A DNA stretch of 64,000 bases from Nereocystis luetkeana (taxonomy: Eukaryota > Sar > Phaeophyceae > Laminariales > Laminariaceae): contig JARUPZ010000019.1 in NCBI GenBank assembly GCA_031213475.1, forward strand, positions 7,490,870 to 7,554,869. The letters run 5' to 3'. The translations under genes were made by a program, and so were the position numbers. Of the stretch, positions 55,101-64,000 are shown in pieces. Within the stretch, counting starts at the first letter, position 1. Every line of letters starts with the position of its first letter. The notes below the pieces were generated by a model. It searched no databases. It saw only the letters and a program-made list of their open reading frames with translations, and was not told where the DNA came from.

Positions 55101-57430
55101 TGGCGGCGGGACTCTTGGCATTATCAAGTCGCCAGTTTGCAACTATAATAAAAAAACTCTATGCAATGATGGATGGACCTCTGTCCGCTTCGCATAATTT
55201 GTAATTTTCCTTCCTGAGCGAGCGTAGCAGGCGGCGTAGGCCGCCCGTGGAGCGAAGCGCCTTGTAGAAAATATATTCCTGCCCGAAGTATTGCGCGCAA
55301 TGAAAGCGAGTGGCACAGACGTGGTGCGGCTGGGAAGAGCCGCTTCGGTTCGACGGTCACATGCTGTTTGAAGGAGGGACTCAAGAGTCCACGCCGGCGT
55401 TTTTTCTTCCGCGCGTGCCGCCGTCCCTATTTTCTTGCGAGTTTGGAGACACGCCGCGTGCCTTAGCATTTCCAATCTCATTGTTGATAGTCAAAGCCGG
55501 CGTGACTCTCGCACTTTTGGGTTTAGGTGCTATCAGGTAGGTGTTTCTAGGTATATGTCATGGTCTGTTTTTTTTTCGTGTGGTGCATGTTCGTTGAAAC
55601 TTGCGTCTTGCATGGAAGCACCTTGGTGCTGTTTCCAGGTAGCTCGAAGGGGTATGTTTTTTTTCCCTGTGGTGCATGTTTGTTGAAGCTCGCTGCTTGC
55701 ATGGAAACGCTTGGGGGCGGAGGCGCGTGAGCTTCTCGTGTTGATTCCTAGCCAATGCCCATAGCGCGTTTTCGGTATGTTTTTTTTCTCTGACGGAAAT
55801 CGCCCCTGTCCCTCCGATACAATAACAGCAGACGCAGTACCAGCAGCAGCAACACTACGACTACCAACCCAATTCCATACAGCAGCAACAGCAGCAGCAA
55901 CAGCAGCAACTCAACCACCAGCTCGAACAACACCAACAAGTGCAACCGCTCCAACAGTCCCTCCCTGGTCTCGGGAACTCCGGCGGGCCGCTGCATGGCC
56001 GGAGCTTCTTGGACCAGCCGCTTGTAGCCGCCCAGCAGCCGTCGACCGCCATGCAGACGGCCATGCCTACCGGCATAGGTCCGGCCGAGGGACAGCAGGC
56101 CACCCCTGGGCGCGTCGACTGGGCTCCGCTAGCCGACCCCCCCTTCTCGCTCTCGTCGGATTCCTCTGGTACAGCTGCGGCGCCGGGCGGCATGCCACGG
56201 GGTGCTGAGGATAATGCGCAGGCGTTCTCTCTGCTACAGCAGCATCAGCAGCAGCAGCAGTTGCAGCTGCTACAACAGCAGCAGCAGAACAGCAGCGACG
56301 GCAATAGTTATCTCCACCCCGCGGGTGGCTCTATGGCTGGCGGCCCACTGGTTGGCGGGTTTTCGACTAGCGGTGGCGGCGGCGGTGGCGGCGGCGGGAC
56401 TCGGGGCATGCCGGACACGGCCGTGAGGGATGCTTTGGGCATGGTGCCGGTGGCGATGGGCGGAAGCACGGAAGGTCCGTCAACGTTGCCCTCGCCGGCG
56501 GCGCCAGTTGTTGCCGCGGCGACAACGAGTAAGCGGTGGAAGAGGTACATGCATGAGGGAAGACCTTACTGGCACGACGGAAAAGAGTCGGTGAGTTGGG
56601 GTTTTGTTTGCTGCCGCACTCGGCTTCGGCAGGGCGGAGACCGGGGTTGAGGTGGAGGCCGGGGTTGGAGAGGGCACATGCGTGGCGGTTTTGTGACTTG
56701 GTCGGATACTGGTATTCAGTGACGATGCCGATGTAGTGCGCGATGATTGTTTTTTGGTAAGCGGAGAAGTTCTCCTCGTATTTGTAAGTGCGTACGGGGC
56801 ACACCAGCTGTCCCCTTTTCATGCATCCCAACCTCAACAGGTGTTGACGGCTGGCTGGCGCTTCGCTGGCGTATGGTACAACTTGGCCTCTTGACGGCAG
56901 CTGATATGTTTTCGTTTGCGTCGAGCTGGTTGATGTTTTGAAGCATCCGCCACAGCCAGTCTTTTTTTTTTTTTTTTGTGAGCGGCGACCTGAAGAAATT
57001 TCGCGGAACCGTCGGAAAAGTTACGAATCTGCAGTAAACTACAGCCTTGGTCATATTTGTATTATGTGAGCAGTGGGTTTTCCCTTGTACCGTGCCCCCC
57101 CCCCCCGTGTGCACCAAACGCGCTGCAATCTATAGTAGTGGCCAACAGGTTGTTCGGTGGGGTTAGGATTTTCTCGCGTCCTTGACGGGGAGGGGACGGC
57201 ATCTTGCCAGCCCCTATGACAACGCCTGGGCTTCAGAAGTAGCCGACCACTACTGCTGTTGCTCCTGCTTTTTAGCTTCCCTCTGCCGCGCCTGTAAAGC
57301 GCTGCTTTGCTGTATGTGTACTAAGCCAACTCTCGTTTTACCGCCGGTCCTTACCACCGGTTTTCCTGCTGTTAACAGACCTGGGATGACCCGGCACTGC
57401 TACAAACACAGCAGCCGCAGCAGCCGCAGG

Positions 57431-57474
<44 letters not shown>

Positions 57475-57533
57475 CAACAACCGCAGCAGCAAGAACAACC
57501 GCAGCAGCGACAACAACCGCAGCAGCAACAGGC

Positions 57534-57593
<60 letters not shown>

Positions 57594-59647
57594 GCAACAG
57601 CAGCCAGAAGCAAACATACCGTGGGATGGCCAGCAGACCCCTTCCGCTGCCGCCGCCGTGCAAGAACCCCACTCGTACCCGGTCGTGGGAGTTTCCAGCA
57701 GCGGAGGCAGTGGTCCGGGCGGGGAGATCGGGAGCGCCGGCCCCTCCGGATCATTGGGTTTCACGCGCTCGGTGGCTTCCTTGCCCGGGCACGAACCCCA
57801 GGGGGACATATCGATTCTGGGAGGGGGCGGAGTCGGAGGCGGATCCGGAGCCTTGGCTGGTTACCAGGCGGGAGATGGGAAGGTGATGCCGCTGGCGCTC
57901 CCGTCTCAACAGCAGCGGGGCTGGGAGCAGCAGGCGCTGCCGCAGCAGCAGGCGGCACCGGGGGGGTCGCGGGTTTCCACGGACACGAGTGGCGGGCGCG
58001 GCTGGGGGGTGTTGCCCGAGGTGACATCGCCGTTGCCGTCGCCGTGGGAGACCCGCGGCTCGGCAGAGGCGCAGACTAAGGAAAACGCGGCGGAGGCTGC
58101 GGCGGCTGCGGAGGCTGCGAAGGCTGCTGCTGCTGCTGCGGCGGCGGCGGCGGCGACCATGGCCGGTTACCCGGCGGGAGATGGGAAGGCGATGCCGCTG
58201 GCGCTCCCGTCTCAGCAGCAGCGGGGCTGGGAGCAGCAGGCGCTGCCGCAGCCGCAGGCGGCACCGGGGGGGTCGCGGGTTTCCACGGACACGAGTGGCG
58301 GGCGCGGCTGGGGGGCGTTGCCCGAGGTGACACCGCCGTTGCCGTCGCCGTGGGAGACCCGCGGCTCGGCAGAGGCGCAGACTAAGGAGAACGCGGCGGA
58401 GGCGGCGGGGGCGGGGGCGGCGGCGGGGGCGGGGGCGGCGGCGGTGGTCGTGGTGGCGCCCGAAGAAGCTTCCACGGAGAGTGCACCTCTGAACGCGTGG
58501 CAGCGCGGGCAGCCGCTCCTGTCCCATCAAAGGCAGCAGAAGCAGCAGCAGCAACCGCAGAAGCAGCTGCAGCAGCTGCAGCGCGGTGGTGGGGTTGGGG
58601 GTGGGGTTGGGGGTGGGGGTGGGGGTGCCGCAACGGTGGCGTCCGGGTGGGGGTCGCTGCGGCAAGATTCGCAGAAGCAGGGGCAGGGGCACGGGGGGGT
58701 TGTGGACGCGGCGCAGGCGGCCAATCGCTCCAACTTGAAGGTGGGGTGGGATGGGACTACGTGCTGTGTGTGTGTGTGTGTTTTTTTTTTTCGGTGCTGG
58801 TAATTGTACGAGGCGATCGCGCACCACCTGTGCGATAATTGCTAGCCACGTTTTCTCGGGGCAATACTGCTTTACTATCACTAGTATACAGTGCAGGATG
58901 CTCTTTTGCAGCGATAAATGACGGGTGTAAGGTACGCGCGAGTGTTTTGCTGCGACATGTACACGCGTGTGGGCAGGTCTCGTGCTCTATCGCAGTCCGA
59001 ACACGCGGGTTAAAAAAAAAGAGACCTTGTGTTTGTATGGCGCGCGCCTGCCTCCCCATGCCGAAAGGCTGTAAGTCGGCACAGCAGCAGTACGGCTCTC
59101 TCTAGTGCTGATGCCCAAATTGCAACAGTCTGTAATGTAAGCCTTACAGCAGTAGCATTATGTCCAATAATATAATCACCGTTTTTACACTAACTTTTAA
59201 ACTGAGCGGTGATTGTATATATGGACAGAGTGGTTGTTAGATTCGCACGTTTTTGGGGACAAAATGTTGTGGTTGGGATTTTTTGGAATTGTTCACGGGT
59301 CGCGGGTCAAACCTCGCGGGTCGGGTCTGGTCGGGTCGGGTCGGATCGGGTCGGGTAACGGTGACCCGATCCGACCCGAGAGAGTTTTGAAAACCTCTCG
59401 ACATGACCCGACCCGTCTCGCGGTTCTTAGTAGGATGCGACTCACCCTTCATGCGGACTCGCCGAACACTTCACGGCGCTTCGCGCTTGGTGCAAGTAAA
59501 GTGTATCTGGTCCGTGAAAACTCGAGGTGCTCCGTGCCGGCACTGTAGGGATGCGAGGTTCTATGGTCATAGACTTAATGATATCGAGTACACCCCCCCC
59601 TCGTAACCCTGCACTCGATGCGAGAAGACGCCACGAACCCTCAAAGA

Positions 59648-59692
<45 letters not shown>

Positions 59693-60499
59693 CTCAGCTT
59701 CCTGCGCACGTACTGCTTGCTGTATGTTAGGCCTGCGCATCCTCGCCCAAGCTTTTCTAATATTAGTTAGGCCCATCATGCACGCCGCGGAAATCCCATG
59801 GTTAGCGTGCCGGAAGCAGAGAGGGGAGTCCTTTTCCGTTCCGTGCCCGTCAAACGTCGACGCGGCTGCCGCGTCTGTTTTGGACTGCTGTATCGATTGA
59901 TCTCGACACAGTACGCAGAACCAGAGCATCTTCACTACCATATCGTTGCGAAAGCCCCCCCACCCACCCAGCGTGTTTCTGACTTGGCCTTGATCCCCCC
60001 ACCCCCTCCCGGGATCCGGATTTTCTCGAAAAACCGCGCACTGCCCGCGCTGCATCGGCGTCGCCCTGCCAACAATGCCGAATACGTACAGGCGGGGCTT
60101 GACGCGGCTCCGACCTCGCGCCTCAACCGCCCACAACAGCAACAGCAGCAGCAGCAGCAGCGGCAGCAGCAGCAGCAGCCACAACTACAACAGCACCAAC
60201 ACCAGCAGCGCCAGCAGCAGCAGCGCCAGCACCAGCAGCAGCAACGGCCGGCGGAGGGTAACGCGACAGGATTTGTCACAGCTACTGTCGCGGCGGCGGC
60301 GGCGGCGGCGGCGGCGGCCGCCGCCGCCGCCGCCACCACCGCCGCTACCGCCGCTGCTGGCAGTGGCAGCAGCGGCAACAACAACAGCAGCGGCGGCGGT
60401 GGCGGTGGCAGCAGCAGTGGCAGCAACTCGGCAAATGTTCTTCACGCCCAACAGAGCGAAGCAGTAGCCGCTCACATGCGCCAAGCCGAGCGGCAGCAA

Positions 60500-60582
<83 letters not shown>

Positions 60583-63500
60583 ACAACAGAGGCACGGCAC
60601 CCGTGGTGCGCCAACCTCTACCAGCGGCGCCGACAGCGCCTGGGCCGTGGCTGGAGGTGGTCGCGGTTTTCGCGGAGACTCTAGCGGAAGAAGAGGAGGA
60701 GGAGGAGGAGGTAGAGACGCTGCGCCCATGTCTTCTTCTATGCCTAAGCCTGTGCCCGCAGTTGCGACGTCTGCGGCGACGGTTGTGGCCACTGGGTGGG
60801 GAAACGCTGGAGGGGGGGCAGGGGCGGCAGGCAGGGGTAGGGGGGTGGGGGGGGATGGGGGGGTCGGGGCGCCGGCGTCGACGGCACCCCCGGCAGAGAC
60901 GCAAACGGATGACGATAAGGAGAAGGCTAAGATGACTCGATTCCCGCCGAAGAGGACCGTGAAGAACCAGGTGGGAAGGCGTTTGTGAGGCGGGGTGTGG
61001 GGTGAGGTTGGGTTGGGTTGGGTTTGGGGTGGGGTGGGATGGGGTAGGGTAGACTGGCCCAGCGAGAGGTGGGGTGGGGAAGCGGGGGACGTCTGTTCGT
61101 TTTGTCAGTGTTTTCTTACTCCTTGTTCCTCTCCTTGTGACGTGGCCGCAGCATCGAGGGGCATTCAGAGTTGTGTCACGACGGCAAAGAGAACAGCCGA
61201 ACCTTCCTCGCGTGTGTTGCAGTTTGTGAATGAAAAATTCTCATGTTATGTGCTTGTAGCTATATACCCAATGTTGCCGTGCTGTCAATTGCATTGTCGA
61301 CTGCATCCCTAGCGTCGCAAGGCAAACGACACAAAAGGGGCCGCAAACATATTGGATTGGGCATTAAAAAAGCATAGCGCGAGTTGAGGAGCTCCGTCGC
61401 TCGTAACATTTTGCACCTAAAATGACCCCTCTCCCCGTGGCGCCCTCCCCCCGTGGCCACATGTGGGGAAAAATTGACTCATTTTGAACCTGTCATCTAT
61501 AGAGCGCCATCGCCTCGCAAGCGGTTCTTGGTAGAATGCGTCTCGCCCTTCATGCGACTCGCCGAACACCTCACGTTTCGCTTCGCGCCTGGTGCAAGCA
61601 ATGTCGGCATGGTTGGTGAGAACCCGACGTGCTCCGTCCCGGCATTGCAGGGATGCGAGGGCCTATGGTCATACGACTTCGGCCATGCATGACATCGAGT
61701 ACCCTCCCCCCCGCCCCCCGCCCCCGCCCCCCCGATCAAGGCGTTTCTCAACCCACCCCTTCTCACCGTATTAGTAGTGCTATATATTTCTAATGGCTTC
61801 ACGAATAACCCCTTTGGGCGTGAAAAGAAGGACCGCTAGTCTTCATGTTAATGTATAAACGTTCCTTATATTTCCGTCCAGAGGGACATACTGTTACGGG
61901 GGACCAATAGTAAATAGGACCAACTACGAGTATTGTTAGTAAAAATAACGTTATATAGAGGTTTTTGTGTGTACCGTAGGTCCTATTTAATATGCCCCCC
62001 CGGTAATAATACGGGGGACAACAGCAATCAGGACCCATCATACAACCACAGAAATCTATATAGTCCTGTGTTTTTGCTCAACATATTTGATTCTGGTTGC
62101 TGCTGTGCCCCCCCGAAGTACCCGGGGTGGCAAAGTAAGCCAAGCTACATAACCGATTCGAGTGCTTGATTCACAAAAGGCGCACCGTTTTGAGCCGTGA
62201 TCGCGCCAATCGAAATAAAAAAACTCGCGGAACTCCGTTTTTTTTTTTCGTTGCGCAACTACCCTGGTACATAACAACTGCTGTTTTCCGTAGCCCCTAA
62301 AGCTTCCCCAGCCGAAGAATAAAAATTACTATTACGGGGGACCCTAGTTAACAGGACCTATGGTATACATAAAAACCTTTATGTTTAACCATTTTTACTA
62401 ACAATATGTGGTCCTGTTAAATATGGCCCCCCGTAATACGAGTCAGTCGACCACGACTTGCAAGTGAACCAACCCCCAGCCCTACGTTCCCCTCGTTAGG
62501 GCCGCAGTCCCGTTTTGGGGGCAAACTACTCGGAAATTGAGTAATTTGTCCCCTGAACGGGATTGCAGTCCTAAAAGGGTCAAGACACATTGTATATTTA
62601 TTTATTTCTCTTGTTCCCCAAGTATAGACGCACCCGCTCCTTGAATTCTGCAGCTTCAGATTTTTTTCTTCCTCCTTTACGCAGTGTACTTGCTGCGTGA
62701 GAGACCATATAAAACCCGTAGCAAGCGCGATCGAAGTATCACACACACACTGCTTGCGAAGATGAGCTTCGATCAAATCCTCGATCTCACAGCTGCTTGA
62801 AAAAAAACAACAGTAAGGATTGATATGTCCTGGGTTGGGCAGCCTAAAAGTACCTACCGCCGTGGCATTTCCCCAAACCCCTCTCCGGCGACGCACGCCT
62901 CCCCGTCCCCCGTTCCCCGTTCCCCGTTCCCGACTGGCGGCTCTGCTATTACACTCAACCGGGATTGGAAGTATATCGGGTCTGAATAGTGCACCCCTCA
63001 GGATGATCGATTCCCACCTCATGATCTCGATGTCTCAGGGTAGATGAATACATTTATTATCTGTACCCCTCTTGTCCCTATAATATAAACACCGTTTCTA
63101 TTGAATTTGAATGGATAAATGGTCCTTGTGTTTCCGGACAGAGTGGCAGGAAATTGGCTCCTGATGTCGGGTCATAAGCAGCACAATCTGCCTATTTTGT
63201 CTACTATTACGGGGGACCATAGTAAATAGGACCTACGGTACACACAAAAACCTATATGTTTCCTTTGTTTCCCTAAGAATATTTGGTCCTATTTACTATG
63301 GTCCCCCGTAATACCAGGGTAGCAAAACTTTATTTTTTTATTCGTGCGGTAGGGAGTCTGTACTGTGCAGATCCTGCTCAAATTATCACAACGGCAGCGA
63401 GGAACTAGATGATCTATTCATGGATGATCTAGAGGATTTACCGTACCACTGTAGATACTGCTGTAGATAGATAGATCGTGAGCTGTCCGAGATGTGAGAC

Positions 63501-63962
63501 AGTTCCTCCGTCGAGGATCCCCCGTCAGTCGCAACATTTTCAGTCTAAAAATTACCCCCCTCCCCCTACCGCGGCATTGCCCCGAACCCCTCTCCGGCTA
63601 CGCCTCCCTTCTTCCTTCCTCTCCCCCCCCCGATCCCTCCCCGACAGGTGGGCCTGCTATACCTCGCCTACCCCAACGGCGCCGGCCCTTCCCGGAGCTT
63701 CGCCCCTCAGAAAGTCCGCCCAAGCGCCCACCTCACCGTTCGCTGGGAGGTGCCCGCGGGAGTTGTAGAGGGGGCTGGAAGGCCTCGTCAGGAAGGGGGA
63801 GGGGGTGAACCGCAGCGGCTGATGGTCGGGCTGTTCCGCCTGGGGGTGGGGTCGAACACGGCCGGCATCATCTCTAAGAAGCTATTCGAGAGGCCCCCGA
63901 GGCCTTGCCGCGACCCGCGGCAGGTGCTGTTCGGGACGGTGCCCTTCTACGCGCCGAAGTCT
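51493..63962 (+). CDS. Large low-complexity WW-domain protein, 3' end beyond the window
   Basis: Exons 51493-51651, 52230-53207, 53658-53873, 55829-56590, 57379-58740, 60140-60970 and 63648-63962, with a donor GTGAGT at 63963. Every exon is a multiple of three and every junction is phase 0; 1541 residues are seen. The start has MSTPSGGRSH and a basic RRSKKKRM. Residues 54-379 are Gly-rich, then Ala-rich. Residues 687-714 form a WW domain built across an intron: RWKRYMHEGRPYWHDGKES joins TWDDP (two Trp, final Pro). WW domains bind proline-rich peptides. Long poly-Gln runs follow the WW and lie in exons 4 and 6; exon 5 has a 102-residue internal duplication. Exon 7 (TVRWEVPAG, LMVGLFRLG, VLFGTVPFYAPKS) looks like a folded beta domain that I cannot name. 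Its link to exon 6 rests on phase and an open frame (TVKNQ/VGLLYL), so it is less sure. No host function can be assigned. Confidence 0.82.
52068..52191 (+). repeat. TC microsatellite acting as polypyrimidine tract of intron 1
   Basis: About 42 TC units (52068-52152), then imperfect pyrimidine runs, ending about 40 nt before the exon 2 acceptor (CAG at 52227-52229) of the WW gene. Confidence 0.9.
57856..58406 (+). repeat. In-frame 306-bp coding duplication in WW gene exon 5
   Basis: Segments starting about 57856 and 58162 are offset by exactly 306 bp (102 codons) and nearly identical through GAGATGGGAAGG.GATGCCGC, GGCTGGGAGCAGCAGGCGC, GGGTCGCGGGTTTCCACGG and GAGACCCGCGGCTCGGCAG. The protein unit is MPLALPSQQQRGWEQQALPQ and on to WETRGSAEAQTKENAAEAA. 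Confidence 0.92.
59287..59424. repeat. GGGTC/GACCC repeat block related to the hAT-type MITE
   Basis: GCGGGTCAAACCTCGCGGG and several GGGTC units, then GACCC units with GAGTTTTGAAAACCTC, as in 21540-21800. No CAGGG end is seen. It abuts repeat RC. In an intron of the WW gene. Confidence 0.7.
59425..59610 (-). repeat. Dispersed repeat RC, partial copy 3
   Basis: Inverse of 28488-28690: GTAGGATGCGACTC, GGCGCTTCGCGCTTGGTGCAAG, GTGCCGGCACTGTAGGGATG, ending ATCGAGTACACCCCCCCC. Confidence 0.75.
59651..59690. repeat. GA microsatellite (intronic)
   Basis: About 20 GA units in the intron between exons 5 and 6 of the WW gene. Confidence 0.9.
61520..61705 (-). repeat. Dispersed repeat RC, partial copy 4
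   Basis: Same segment and direction as copy 3: GCGGTTCTTGGTAGAATGC, TTCGCTTCGCGCCTGGTGC, CGTCCCGGCATTGCAGGGATG, ATGACATCGAGTACCC. Both partial copies end at a C-run. Confidence 0.75.
61894..62006. mobile_element. MITE family M3, copy 4 (intronic)
   Basis: Arms GGGGGACCAATAGTAAATAGG and GTCCTATTTAATATGCCCCCC; core TATTGTTAGTAAAAATAACG. It directly touches a subtype B copy. Confidence 0.85.
62008..62117. mobile_element. MITE family M3, subtype B, abutting copy
   Basis: Arms GGGGGACAACAGCAATCAGG and CTGGTTGCTGCTGTGCCCCCC around TTTTTGCTCAACATATTTG; back to back with copy 4. Confidence 0.7.
62332..62436. mobile_element. MITE family M3, copy 5 (intronic)
   Basis: TTACGGGGGACCCTAGTTAAC to AAATATGGCCCCCCGTAA, TA on both sides. 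Confidence 0.88.
62491..62579. mobile_element. MITE family M2, copy 2 (intronic)
   Basis: Arms GTTAGGGCCGCAGTCCCGTTTTGG and CTGAACGGGATTGCAGTCCTAAAAGG; matches 30667-30757. Confidence 0.7.
63207..63311. mobile_element. MITE family M3, copy 6 (intronic)
   Basis: TTACGGGGGACCATAGTAAAT to ATTTACTATGGTCCCCCGTAA with TA flanks, 336 bp before exon 7 of the WW gene. Confidence 0.9.
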
Positions 63963-64000
63963 GTGAGTGCCTTTAACCTCGCCCCTGTTTAGGACCGCAG

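Noticed and set aside
57751-58881. 376-codon minus-strand frame opposite the WW gene
   Set aside because: Mirror of the GC-rich repeat-coded exon on plus; Arg/Pro/Leu-rich with no domain. The same applies to minus frames at 52332-53219 and 60185-60904.

Overview
The window is eukaryotic nuclear DNA, most likely from a stramenopile of the brown-alga type. Coding exons are GC-rich and rich in CAG, GCG and GGC triplet tracts. They are separated by GT-AG introns of mostly 0.5-3 kb. Short TTAGGG arrays, tRNA-headed SINEs, MITEs, TRIM-like LTR elements and an APE-type LINE fill much of the rest. The lineage is inferred from these habits, not from a marker gene.

Layout. 1-2754 (minus) is the open second reading frame of a LINE (endonuclease plus most of a reverse transcriptase), cut by the left edge. 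3-24 kb is a mobile-element field without a host gene I can defend. It holds a 1.86-kb TIR element, SINEs, elements with tRNA-like inverted ends, an LTR element lodged inside a solo LTR of its own family, a TRIM lodged inside a LINE tail, and an 806-bp hAT-type MITE filled with GGGTC repeats.

25.2-38.4 kb (minus) is a strictosidine synthase-like / APMAP-like beta-propeller gene. I could follow ten exons with matching phases; only the N-terminal exon is missing. Its introns host one or more MITEs or SINEs each. 42.0-44.9 kb (plus) is a three-exon gene for a seven-repeat RCC1 propeller followed by a UBR-box-like zinc domain and an EF-hand-like tail. 51.5 kb to the right edge (plus) is a very long low-complexity WW-domain protein gene; all seven exons seen are multiples of three and all introns are phase 0.

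Between the last two genes lies a nested structure (47.8-50.2 kb). One MITE copy is split twice, once by a 1.78-kb foldback element and once by a retrotransposon LTR joined to an almost full complementary copy of a tRNA-Ser(GGA), CCA included. That LTR-tRNA chimera is the most unusual object here: it looks like plus-strand strong-stop DNA that read through its tRNA primer and was then inserted.

The three host genes share no evident pathway. The propeller gene and the RCC1 gene are divergent with about 3.5 kb between their found ends, and the RCC1 and WW genes are in tandem.
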